Shown here: positions 1 through 6,649 of the stretch, in pieces
Numbering within the stretch: position 1 is the first letter of the stretch
Layout: the number at the start of each line of letters is the position of its first letter
Assembly (NCBI GenBank): GCA_013003285.1
Contig: JABDJY010000325.1
Span: 1-13,163 of the forward strand
Length of the DNA stretch: 13,163 bases
From: Alphaproteobacteria bacterium
Lineage (GTDB): Bacteria; Pseudomonadota; Alphaproteobacteria; UBA6615
Reading direction: 5' to 3'
Notes under the pieces: model-generated
What the model was told of the DNA's origin: nothing
Seen by the model: only the letters and a program-made list of their open reading frames with translations
Database searches by the model: none
Position numbers and translations under genes: made by a program

Positions 1-1
1 A

Positions 2-703
2 GATAGCGGTGCAGACGGCGGCGGCGGCGTCATGTCGATCATGCACGGCAGGGTGTTTGAAAAAGTCGGGGTCAATGTATCCACGGTGATGGGAACCTTC
101 TCCGAAGCGTTCCGTCAGCAGATTACCGGCGCCGGCGAGGATGGCCGGTTCTGGGCGTCGGGCATTTCATTGGTCGCCCATCTACAATCGCCGCTGGTGC
201 CTGCCGTCCACATGAACACCCGCCACATTGTCACCACCCAGGGCTGGTTCGGCGGCGGCGCCGACCTCACGCCGATGTATCCCGACGATGACGATACCGC
301 CGCATTCCACGGCGCACTCCAGCGCGCCTGCGACGCTCATGGCGATGATTACTATCCGCGCTTCAAGAAATGGTGCGACGAATATTTCTACCTGCCCCAC
401 CGCCAGGAGGCGCGTGGCATCGGCGGCATCTTCTACGATAATCTGGATACCGGCGACTGGCAGGCCGATTTCGACTTTACCCAAGCGGTCGGCAAGGCGT
501 TTCTCGAGGTCTATCCGAAAATCGTACGGCGCCATCGCGATGCACCGTGGACCGATGAGCAGCGTGCCCATCAATTGGAGCGGCGCGGCCGCTATGTGGA
601 GTTCAATCTGCTCTATGACCGCGGCACCCAATTCGGCCTCAAGACCGGCGGTAATGTGGATGCGATCCTGATGTCCCTGCCGCCCCATGCCACCTGGACG
701 TAA
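2..703 (+). CDS. hemF: Oxygen-dependent coproporphyrinogen III oxidase, 3' part (5' end outside window)
   Basis: This enzyme converts coproporphyrinogen III to protoporphyrinogen IX by two O2-dependent decarboxylations, a late cytosolic step of haem synthesis. The reading frame is open from the left edge, so about 60 N-terminal residues of a ~290-residue family protein are missing; 233 residues are present. The ATG at 32 is internal, because the family's GGGGV segment lies just before it. Recognised blocks, in order, are GRVFEKVGVNVSTV, PLVPAVHMNTRH (containing the conserved His), GWFGGGADLTPMY, EARGIGGIFYDNLD, and YVEFNLLYDRGTQFGLKTGGN near the end. The protein stops at SLPPHATWT, shorter than the E. 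coli enzyme, which continues for about 30 more residues. From memory, alphaproteobacterial HemF commonly ends with this short PPxxxW tail, and neither other frame carries the longer tail, so I do not call it truncated. Identity is very secure. Confidence 0.95.
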   Translation, partial: DSGADGGGGVMSIMHGRVFEKVGVNVSTVMGTFSEAFRQQITGAGEDGRFWASGISLVAHLQSPLVPAVHMNTRHIVTTQGWFGGGADLTPMYPDDDDTAAFHGALQRACDAHGDDYYPRFKKWCDEYFYLPHRQEARGIGGIFYDNLDTGDWQADFDFTQAVGKAFLEVYPKIVRRHRDAPWTDEQRAHQLERRGRYVEFNLLYDRGTQFGLKTGGNVDAILMSLPPHATWT

Positions 704-710
704 CCATCTA

Positions 711-763
711 CCGCCATATCGTGGCTGCCTGTTGCCGATCACAATCAGCCTACCATATGGCGG
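711..763. other. Long imperfect hairpin between hemF and the secreted-protein pair
   Basis: CCGCCATAT at 711-719 pairs perfectly with ATATGGCGG at 755-763 (9 bp). After a C/C mismatch the stem continues as GT/AC and, past one bulged T, as GGCTG (723-727) with CAGCC (746-750). The remaining loop is about 18 bases. No T-run follows, so it is not a classical intrinsic terminator. It could end hemF transcription with help from Rho, act as a 3'-end stabiliser, or be a small dispersed palindromic repeat. The pairing is seen directly; the role is inferred. The rest of the gap (764-828) holds nothing I can name beyond the downstream gene's ribosome binding site. Confidence 0.55.
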
Positions 764-828
764 AGTGGCTCTGTGCCAGCTACACTAGGAAAAACAAGCT
801 ATTTGCAGGGATTCGAGAGGGTGATTTT

Positions 829-1377
829 ATGCTTCGTAGATTGATCCACGGCGCTGTTGTGGGCTTTGCCTTATTGTTGCTGGCGGCGCCGATAACGGCG
901 CAGGCACAAAATTTGCCGGTCGATGCCTTCTATGGCCATTTCCAGGGATCGGGCATCGCGGAAAATGAAGACAGCCTGTATTTCGGCGTTACCGTGCGCG
1001 ATCTCGATGTGCGTATCGGGCCGGAGGCCGATGGGTTTTATGTGGAATGGACCAGCGTCATTCGCGGCGGCGGCGACCCCAATAATCCTGACATCCGCAA
1101 ACGTAGCGCCCGGGTGGCCTTCTCGCCCAGCGAACGGCCCAATGTTTTCCTCAGCAAGACAGCCACAAACCCCATGAAGGACGGCCTCATTTGGGCCCGC
1201 GTGCTCGATCAGACCCTGACCGTCAATGTCATGCGGGTGAACGATGAAGGCAGCTACATCGTGCAGACCTACAACCGGACCCTCAGCGGCACCGGTATGA
1301 CCCTGAACTTCGTAAACACCGCCGACGGTGAACCGTTGCGCCAGGTCGAAGCGCGGCTGGTAAAAGTCGGCAATTGA
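829..1377 (+). CDS. Exported protein of unknown function, first of a tandem paralogous pair
   Basis: This 182-residue protein has an N-terminal Sec signal peptide: basic MLRR, a hydrophobic core through about residue 20, then the cleavage-like AQAQ, leaving a mature domain of about 155 residues. I chose ATG 829 because GAGAGGG at 815-821 is a well-spaced ribosome binding site and the signal peptide begins there. A longer frame back to 721 runs through the intergenic hairpin and would bury the signal peptide. I recognise no named family. The mature part reads as alternating beta strands (FYGHFQGSGIAE, LDVRI, GFYVEWTSVIRGG, MTLNFVNT), suggesting a small beta-rich or barrel-like periplasmic domain. 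It has no cysteines in the mature region, no lipobox and no obvious catalytic triad. The gene at 1423 is a clear diverged copy sharing FYGxFxGxG, the (K/E)WxxVxRG motif and the YxRTLxxxGM motif. The two genes are 45 bases apart and probably co-transcribed. Confidence 0.85.
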   Translation: MLRRLIHGAVVGFALLLLAAPITAQAQNLPVDAFYGHFQGSGIAENEDSLYFGVTVRDLDVRIGPEADGFYVEWTSVIRGGGDPNNPDIRKRSARVAFSPSERPNVFLSKTATNPMKDGLIWARVLDQTLTVNVMRVNDEGSYIVQTYNRTLSGTGMTLNFVNTADGEPLRQVEARLVKVGN

Positions 1378-1422
1378 TGGCGGCGGGTTTTGCCTGACAC
1401 CTATGAATAGGAACAACAAGTG

Positions 1423-2004
1423 ATGTTAATGCGCTCCCTCAATCCGCTTTTAATATTGGCTTTCGTCGCCACCGCGCTGACGCTTAGCGCCGGTACCGCG
1501 CTTGCCAGCGAGGCGGCCGAGAAGTTCTACGGTTCCTTTGTCGGCCAAGGCACCGCCGAACGCATCCGTGAAAAAGTCACCGAACAACGCGATCTCGACG
1601 TCACCGTCGAAGCCTTCAAAAATGGTGGGTTTACCATCAAGTGGATCACCGTGGTACGCGGGTCCGACGGCGCGCGGGTCGGCGACGACGTGAAACGCCG
1701 GGAAGTGATCGAGAACTTCATCCCGCTGGAAGATAAACAGGACGTGTACGTGCTGGCGCCCAAGGGGGGCCTGTTTAAAAAGGCCGAATTGCCCAACCCC
1801 TTGCTCGGCGAGCCGATGCGCTGGGCCACCGTCGAAAATGGCGCCATGACAATTTATTCCATGGCGATCGCCGACAATGGCGGCTCGGAGCTTCAGGTCT
1901 ACCGGCGCACCCTAACTGACAAGGGCATGGATATTTCGTTCCTGCGCATGCAGGACGAAACCGTCGAATTGAGGATGGAAGGCACGCTGGTTCGCACCCA
2001 GTAG
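1423..2004 (+). CDS. Exported protein of unknown function, second of the tandem paralogous pair
   Basis: This protein of about 193 residues has a signal peptide (MLMRSLNPLLILAF, then a hydrophobic stretch ending in the cleavage-like ALA-SEA). GTG 1420, ATG 1423 and ATG 1429 are possible starts. ATG 1423 has the best spacing from the AGGAA at 1408-1412; the other two change only one or two residues. The mature part aligns along its whole length with the preceding protein: FYGSFVGQGTAER, RDLDVTVEAF, GFTIKWITVVRGSDG, then a C-terminal half with RWATVENGAMTI, VYRRTLTDKGMDISF and a final LVRTQ. By eye roughly a third of positions match in the C-terminal half. No known domain is recognised and there are no mature cysteines. 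It ends 24 bases before the convergent nucleotidyltransferase gene. The secreted location is well supported; the function is unknown. Confidence 0.85.
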   Translation: MLMRSLNPLLILAFVATALTLSAGTALASEAAEKFYGSFVGQGTAERIREKVTEQRDLDVTVEAFKNGGFTIKWITVVRGSDGARVGDDVKRREVIENFIPLEDKQDVYVLAPKGGLFKKAELPNPLLGEPMRWATVENGAMTIYSMAIADNGGSELQVYRRTLTDKGMDISFLRMQDETVELRMEGTLVRTQ

Positions 2005-2028
2005 CCCTTTGCAGCGAGTGTCCTCGAC

Positions 2029-3306
2029 TTAACCGGCGTCGACCGCGTCCGACAGCTGACGGAGACATGCCTGGCGGTCGGCGGTAAAATCGCCGTCGAT
2101 CCACCATTGCTCGACCTGACCGAGAAGCCGGCCCACGGCCGGCCCCGCCGCAACGCCCAGCGCTAAAACATCGTTGCCCTGCAGCGGAAAGGCCGGCAAT
2201 TCCCATTGGTCCGGCAGGGCGTAGAGCGCCCGCCAGACATCGGTGGTATGGCGATCTTGCGGAACGCCGACGGAAATTTCCTCGGCCCAATCGATCAATA
2301 CCCGATCCCGCCACACATCAGTTCCCAGACGATACAATGTCGCCCGCGCGGTCTGCACGCCCATCGCTCGGTCGAGGCGGCGGTCGGTCTCGACGAGGGT
2401 GCGCAGGCGCACCCGGTCGGCGTTGGACAGGCGCAGCCGGTCGGCCAAGGCGTCGGCCCCCGCGCTATCGACCTTTAGTCCGGCTGCTAGGCGTCGCAGC
2501 GGATCGGCCCGATCGACTATGCCGTCTACCGCGCCATCCACCGTCACCAAGGCGGCCAGCCGGTCGATCTCCTTGGCTTCCGGCAGCACATGCTGCAGCA
2601 CGCCGTTGGCGGACATCAGGATCATGGTGGTTGCCGGGTCGGCTGCCGACAGCAGTTTGAATAATTCCGTCGCCACGCGCTCCCCGGACAGGGTCGGCAA
2701 TAGATCGGCCAGTTTGGCGCAGGCGGCGATCGCGTCGCGATCGGGCGGCGCGGCGCCGAACTGGGCGTAGAAACGGAAAAACCGCAGCAGCCGTAGAACG
2801 TCTTCGCGGATGCGCTGCTCGGCGTTGCCGACAAACCGCACCCGCCTGGCGTGCAGATCGTCCAATCCTCCCACCGGATCGAAGATCGCGCCCGCACTGT
2901 CAGCGAACAGCGCATTGACGGTGAAATCGCGGCGCTGGGCGTCGGCGGCCCAATCATCCGTGAAGGCGACCGTGGCGCGACGCCCGTCGGTATCGACATC
3001 GACCCGCAGGGTGGTGACCTCAAAAGGTATCCCACCGGAGATCGCCGTGACAGTACCATGGGCCAGGCCGGTCGGCACGACCTTGAGGCCGGCATCCTGC
3101 AACCGCTTCGACACCTCCTCCGGCGCCAGCACGGTCGCGATGTCGACATCCCCCACCGCGCGGCCGAGCAACGTATCGCGCACACAACCGCCGACGAACA
3201 GCGCCACCGGATCGGATTGATCTCCGGCGTGGAGCGCCTTCATGACGGCGACCGTTTCCGGCGCTGTCATCCATGGGGTTGGATCTATGTGAGTAACCGG
3301 TGTCAT
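2029..3306 (-). CDS. CCA tRNA nucleotidyltransferase / poly(A) polymerase family protein
   Basis: This is a 425-residue class II nucleotidyltransferase that adds or repairs the 3' CCA end of tRNA, or alternatively adds poly(A) to RNA. Visible motifs are FVGGCVRDTLLGR (residues ~37-49), the catalytic carboxylates in GDVDIAT (Asp53 and Asp55), RRDFTVNALF (125-134), which follows the beta-sheet motif, and the RNA- and nucleotide-contacting helix RIREDVLRLLRFFRFYAQFG (165-184). The C-terminal ~200 residues are a helical tRNA-binding region. Family members annotated as CCA enzymes and as poly(A) polymerases look alike at this level. I favour CCA addition because of the length and the lack of a long basic tail. 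No other such gene is in view. The start at 3306 is bounded by an in-frame stop at 3343-3345, and no strong ribosome binding site precedes it, so translation may depend on the NUDIX gene ending 36 bases upstream. Confidence 0.92.
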   Translation of the reverse strand: MTPVTHIDPTPWMTAPETVAVMKALHAGDQSDPVALFVGGCVRDTLLGRAVGDVDIATVLAPEEVSKRLQDAGLKVVPTGLAHGTVTAISGGIPFEVTTLRVDVDTDGRRATVAFTDDWAADAQRRDFTVNALFADSAGAIFDPVGGLDDLHARRVRFVGNAEQRIREDVLRLLRFFRFYAQFGAAPPDRDAIAACAKLADLLPTLSGERVATELFKLLSAADPATTMILMSANGVLQHVLPEAKEIDRLAALVTVDGAVDGIVDRADPLRRLAAGLKVDSAGADALADRLRLSNADRVRLRTLVETDRRLDRAMGVQTARATLYRLGTDVWRDRVLIDWAEEISVGVPQDRHTTDVWRALYALPDQWELPAFPLQGNDVLALGVAAGPAVGRLLGQVEQWWIDGDFTADRQACLRQLSDAVDAG

Positions 3307-3342
3307 TCGCTTTAGCCGGTTAGTTTCGCCATCGCGGGCGCA

Positions 3343-4086
3343 TCATCGCCACGCCGCCTTCTCACCGCTCAGCACCTCATAAAGGTTGATCAGCATGCCC
3401 GCCGTCGCGCCCCAAATGTATCGATCCTCGAACGGCAGCACGTAGAAATAGCGCATCTTGCCGTAGAAAGTGCGGCCCTGACGGTGGTGATTTCCCGGAT
3501 CCATCACAAACGACAGGGGCACCTCGAACACATCGGCCACTTCGCCATGATCGATCTTGATGTCAAACCCCGGCTGAACTATCCCGACAACGGGAAACAC
3601 CTCGAAACCGGTACGCACTTCGTAGATATCCAAATCGCCGATCACATCGACATAGCCGGCAGTGAGGCCGATTTCCTCCTCGGCTTCGCGCAGCGCGGCG
3701 AGCTCGGGCGAACCGTCATCATCTTCAATGCGTCCGCCGGGGAAACTGATCTGCCCGGCATGTTTCGATAAATCGGCCGCCCGTTGGGTCAACAACACCG
3801 TGTAGCCGTCGTCGCGCTCGACCAGGGGCACCAGCACGGCCGCTGGCACCAGAGGCGGGTTGGGCCGCATATCCTCGTCGTTCAAATCATGATCGCCGCG
3901 GCGTTTGGCCAACGCATCGACGGCAGCATCGAGCGGCGTGTCGTCGTGCAGCATCTGACGGATCGCCGCCCCCGACCCGCGGCGGCGGCCCAAATGGCTC
4001 TGCGCCGCGGCGATTCGCGCGACCATCTCCTCGCGGGTCAAATCCATATCCTTACCCGGCCTAACTAATGTCATCGTTGCCGGCAT
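3343..4086 (-). CDS. NUDIX hydrolase, CoA-pyrophosphatase type (NudL/NUDT7-like)
   Basis: This 247-residue protein probably cleaves CoA or acyl-CoA to phosphopantetheine and 3',5'-ADP, using Mg or Mn. The CoA-pyrophosphatase signature is visible at residues ~98-119 (LLTQRAADLSKHAGQISFPGGR), followed directly by the NUDIX metal-binding helix REAEEEIGL (133-141; the Glu residues bind metal). About 80 residues precede the domain, including a polar Arg-rich stretch (HLGRRRGSGAAIRQML). The start is uncertain. ATG 4086 overlaps the upstream DUF1285 gene by 26 bases, ATG 4074 overlaps by 14, and ATG 4047 lies just after it. No ribosome binding site clearly decides, and the overlap suggests translational coupling. 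It sits in a minus-strand set with DUF1285 and the CCA enzyme. The sub-family is well supported; the exact substrate is inferred. Confidence 0.9.
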   Translation of the reverse strand: MPATMTLVRPGKDMDLTREEMVARIAAAQSHLGRRRGSGAAIRQMLHDDTPLDAAVDALAKRRGDHDLNDEDMRPNPPLVPAAVLVPLVERDDGYTVLLTQRAADLSKHAGQISFPGGRIEDDDGSPELAALREAEEEIGLTAGYVDVIGDLDIYEVRTGFEVFPVVGIVQPGFDIKIDHGEVADVFEVPLSFVMDPGNHHRQGRTFYGKMRYFYVLPFEDRYIWGATAGMLINLYEVLSGEKAAWR

Positions 4087-4630
4087 GCCCCAGCACGAAG
4101 AATTGACCCGAACTCCACACGCCTAGCGTATCATCGTCTTGCCGACTCACGGCCACGTCGGCCAACTGGTAAAAGACCGACCGCGCGATCAGCGCCTCCA
4201 GGCGATCGCGAATGTGGACATAGGGCGAGGGTTCGCCGGTCTGCGGATTGGTGTCGACCCGGATTGGATGATCGGCGTCGGCGGTCACAGTTTCGTCCAG
4301 ATTAGTGTGGAATGTTAGCGTCTGAGCATCACCCGAGCCCGAGACATCCAATGCAACCGCCACGAATGGAGCATCGTCCACATCGATACGACCCCGCTCA
4401 ACTGGCGTTTCGAGCCAAAATTGACCGTCCTCATCGCATTTCAGAACCGATGAAAACAGCGTTACCAACGGTTTACGCTGAATTGCCGAGCCGCGATAAT
4501 ACCAAGTACCATCCCGGCCAATGCGCATATCGAAATGGCCGCAATCGATCGGAACCCGACGGGAACCATCTGTTTTACCGTCACGAATCCGCGTGGCGAG
4601 TATATTTGGATTAGCAGGATCAGAGTTCAT
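4061..4630 (-). CDS. DUF1285 family protein
   Basis: This 189-residue cytosolic protein has no signal peptide or membrane segment. The DUF1285 pattern is visible as CGHFDMRIGRDGTWYYRGSAIQRKPLVTLFSSVL near residues 25-60, then GQFWLETPVERGRIDVDDAPFVAVAL, and finally PYVHIRDRLEALIARSVFYQLADVA near 145-170. The family's biochemical role is not established to my knowledge; it is often found beside NUDIX and tRNA-nucleotidyltransferase genes. It is the first gene of the minus-strand set, and its 3' end overlaps the NUDIX start. Its ATG at 4630 is only 32 bases from the divergent moxR start. No strong ribosome binding site precedes it. The family call is secure; the function is unknown. Confidence 0.88.
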   Translation of the reverse strand: MNSDPANPNILATRIRDGKTDGSRRVPIDCGHFDMRIGRDGTWYYRGSAIQRKPLVTLFSSVLKCDEDGQFWLETPVERGRIDVDDAPFVAVALDVSGSGDAQTLTFHTNLDETVTADADHPIRVDTNPQTGEPSPYVHIRDRLEALIARSVFYQLADVAVSRQDDDTLGVWSSGQFFVLGHAGNDDIS

Positions 4631-4650
4631 AGTTCAGTGTTTGCCAACCT

Positions 4651-4655
4651 AGGAG
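4651..4655 (+). promoter_or_regulatory. Ribosome binding site of the MoxR gene in a 32-base divergent gap
   Basis: AGGAG lies 7 bases before ATG 4663 and fixes that start. The gap between the two divergent start codons (4631-4662) is too short to hold two ordinary promoters side by side. Promoters for one or both directions must lie inside the opposite gene or overlap each other. I could not identify convincing -35/-10 pairs. Confidence 0.7.
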
Positions 4656-4662
4656 CCGCCCC

Positions 4663-5679
4663 ATGACCATCGAAGACCTGCCGCAAACGAGTGCTGGCAC
4701 ACTCGACGAGGTTTACGACCAGATCGAACAGGTGGGCGAGCAACTGGCGCGCGTTCGAACTGGCATTGGCCGCGTCATTTTTGGCCAGACCGAAGTCGTG
4801 GACAAAACTCTTATCACGCTGCTCGCCGGGGGTCATCTTCTGTTGGTCGGCGTCCCCGGACTGGCCAAGACGCTTTTGGTCGAAACACTGGGCACCGTGG
4901 TCGGCTTGGACAACCGGCGCATTCAATGTACGCCCGACTTGATGCCGGCCGATATCATCGGGTCGGAAATCCTCGACGAGACCGAACCGGGAAAGCGCGC
5001 CTTTCGGTTCATCCGCGGCCCGGTGTTCACCCAACTGCTGATGGCGGACGAGATCAACCGCGCCAGCCCGCGCACCCAGTCGGCGCTGTTGCAGTCGATG
5101 CAGGAAAACGAAGTCTCGGTGGCCGGTCAAACCCATAAACTTCCCCAACCGTTCCACGTTCTCGCAACGCAGAACCCGCTCGAACATGAGGGCACCTATC
5201 CCCTTCCCGAAGCGCAGCTCGACCGGTTTCTGTTGCAGGTAAATGTCGATTACCCCGATGGCGATGCCGAACGCCAAATGCTGCTGTCGACAACCGGCCT
5301 CGACGATACCAAGGCTGAAAACGTGATCGACGCGGCCCAGCTCCAGTCGGCGCAAAAACTGATCCGCCGCCTGCCGGTGGGCGAAAGCGTGGTGGAGGCA
5401 ATCTTAAAGCTGGTGCGTGCCGGCCGGCCGGGTTCGGCCGATGATCCGGAATTGGCCAAGGCCATCGCCTGGGGTCCGGGGCCGCGCGCCAGCCAGGCGC
5501 TCATGCTCACCTGCCGCGCCCGCGCCCTGCTGCAGGGCCGGGTCTCGCCGTCAATCGACGATGTCATCGCCTTGGCCCCCGCGGTGCTGCGCCACCGCAT
5601 GGCGCTCAACTTCGCGGCCCGCGCCGACGGTATGACCGTCGAGGATATCATCGACCGGCTGTGCGAAAGCATCGCCTGA
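4663..5679 (+). CDS. MoxR-family AAA+ ATPase
   Basis: This 338-residue ATPase probably acts as a chaperone that remodels or matures a vWA-containing or exported client. Its parts in order are an N-terminal helix region (1-35), Walker A GVPGLAKT (63-70), Walker B LLMADE (125-130) followed by INRASPRTQSALLQSMQE, sensor 1 ATQNP (168-172) with LPEAQLDRF (181-189), and the C-terminal lid with sensor 2 Arg275 in GPRAS. All catalytic elements appear intact, and the length is normal for MoxR. It is the first gene of a four-gene operon with DUF58, DUF4159 and vWA membrane proteins, an arrangement widely seen around MoxR genes. It has a good AGGAG ribosome binding site. It probably works in the cytosol against the inner membrane. 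The client and trigger are unknown. I give no symbol because moxR proper belongs to methanol oxidation. Confidence 0.95.
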   Translation: MTIEDLPQTSAGTLDEVYDQIEQVGEQLARVRTGIGRVIFGQTEVVDKTLITLLAGGHLLLVGVPGLAKTLLVETLGTVVGLDNRRIQCTPDLMPADIIGSEILDETEPGKRAFRFIRGPVFTQLLMADEINRASPRTQSALLQSMQENEVSVAGQTHKLPQPFHVLATQNPLEHEGTYPLPEAQLDRFLLQVNVDYPDGDAERQMLLSTTGLDDTKAENVIDAAQLQSAQKLIRRLPVGESVVEAILKLVRAGRPGSADDPELAKAIAWGPGPRASQALMLTCRARALLQGRVSPSIDDVIALAPAVLRHRMALNFAARADGMTVEDIIDRLCESIA

Positions 5680-5713
5680 TGGCCGGTCCGGTGCGTACCC
5701 TGGGCTACTGTTC

Positions 5714-6634
5714 GTGAACGCCGTTACCGGCGGCCTATCCGCTGGCGCGGCAGACAGGACGGCAGGGTATCGCCACCTCGGCGAGGCGCTGGCCGCGCCG
5801 TTGCCGCCGCTTCTCGTCGCCGCTGAACATGTCGCCATGACCGTCGTCCAAGGCGTCCATGGCCGTCGCCGGGTCGGTCAGGGCGAAAGCTTCTGGCAGT
5901 TCCGCCAGTTTGGCTATGGCGACTCGCCACGTCAGATCGACTGGCGCCGCTCGGCGCGCAGCGACCGTCTCTTTATCCGCGAGACCGAATGGGAAGCCGC
6001 CCAGAGCGTATGGCTCTGGAACGACCAATCGGCTTCAATGAATTACCACAGCGACAATGGCCTACCGGAAAAATGGGAACGGGCGGCTGTGCTCAACCTG
6101 GCCTTGATGTCGCTACTGGTGCGCGGCGGCGAGCGAATCGCCCTGCTCGACCAGCCGGAGCGGCCCGCAACGGGTCGTGCCACGTTGAACCGCTTGGCCG
6201 CCGTCATGACCAATCGCGGGACGGGCACGGACGATAACGGCATCCCGCCGGCGCCCGAATTGCCGCGTTTCGGCTCGGTCATTTTAATCGGCGATTTCCT
6301 GGCGCCGCCTGAATCACTTCTACAGGCCACGCGCACATTAGCGGCCCGCGGCATCAAGGGCTTCATGGTCCAAGTGCTCGACCCCGCCGAGATCGACATG
6401 CCGTTCCAAGGCCGCCGGCGGTTTTTGGGTATGGAAGACGAAGGCGACTTGCTCGTCGGCCGGGCCGAGAGTTTACGGCTGGGCTATTTGAATCGGCTGG
6501 CGGAATTGCAGGATGAGTTGAGCACTTTCGCCCGCCATGCCGATTGGTATTTTTCGGTTCACAGCACCGATGGGCCGGCGCAGCCCGCCTTATTGGGTCT
6601 GTATGCCGCAATTGCCGACCATTTGGACCTATAG
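5714..6634 (+). CDS. DUF58 domain protein with vWA-like MIDAS site
   Basis: This protein of about 306 residues belongs to DUF58, the usual partner of MoxR ATPases. The family core is HGRRRVGQGESFWQFRQFGYGDSPRQIDWRRSARSDRLFIRETEW (residues ~49-93), followed by VWLWNDQSASM, whose D104-Q-S106-A-S108 matches the MIDAS DxSxS metal-binding motif. A second acidic position, Asp194 in LIGDF, sits where vWA folds place another metal ligand. No signal peptide or membrane span is seen, so it is predicted cytosolic or peripheral. The start is GTG 5714, with no Shine-Dalgarno directly before it. It is preceded by a 12-codon frame (5679-5717) that overlaps both the moxR stop and this start, suggesting reinitiation. 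The first ~20 residues (MNAVTGGLSAGAADRTAGYR) are low in conservation value, so the true start could lie elsewhere. The stop overlaps the next gene's AGGAG. Confidence 0.9.
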   Translation: MNAVTGGLSAGAADRTAGYRHLGEALAAPLPPLLVAAEHVAMTVVQGVHGRRRVGQGESFWQFRQFGYGDSPRQIDWRRSARSDRLFIRETEWEAAQSVWLWNDQSASMNYHSDNGLPEKWERAAVLNLALMSLLVRGGERIALLDQPERPATGRATLNRLAAVMTNRGTGTDDNGIPPAPELPRFGSVILIGDFLAPPESLLQATRTLAARGIKGFMVQVLDPAEIDMPFQGRRRFLGMEDEGDLLVGRAESLRLGYLNRLAELQDELSTFARHADWYFSVHSTDGPAQPALLGLYAAIADHLDL

Positions 6635-6649
6635 GAGCAATATTCGCCT

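Noticed and set aside
228..671. Second plus-strand frame inside hemF
   Set aside because: It is a low-complexity Ser/Arg/Pro shadow of a gene with unambiguous family blocks.
650..703. Possible C-terminal truncation or frameshift of hemF
   Set aside because: No other frame carries the longer E. coli-type tail, and the short PPxxxW ending is, from memory, normal for alphaproteobacterial HemF.
721..828. In-frame upstream extension of the first secreted protein to a GTG at 721
   Set aside because: It would cover the intergenic hairpin and place 36 residues ahead of a clear signal peptide. ATG 829 has a good ribosome binding site.
2005..2028. CGAG-TGTC-CTCG mini-hairpin between convergent genes as a bidirectional terminator
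   Set aside because: A four-base stem without T-runs is expected by chance at this base composition.
4574..4606. TTTACC and TATATT as a promoter for the moxR operon
   Set aside because: The two are 21 bases apart, too far for a standard sigma-70 promoter, and no better pair is near.
4627..5355. Antisense open frame (242 codons) under moxR
   Set aside because: No motif or ribosome binding site is visible, and the plus strand encodes the intact Walker and sensor motifs.
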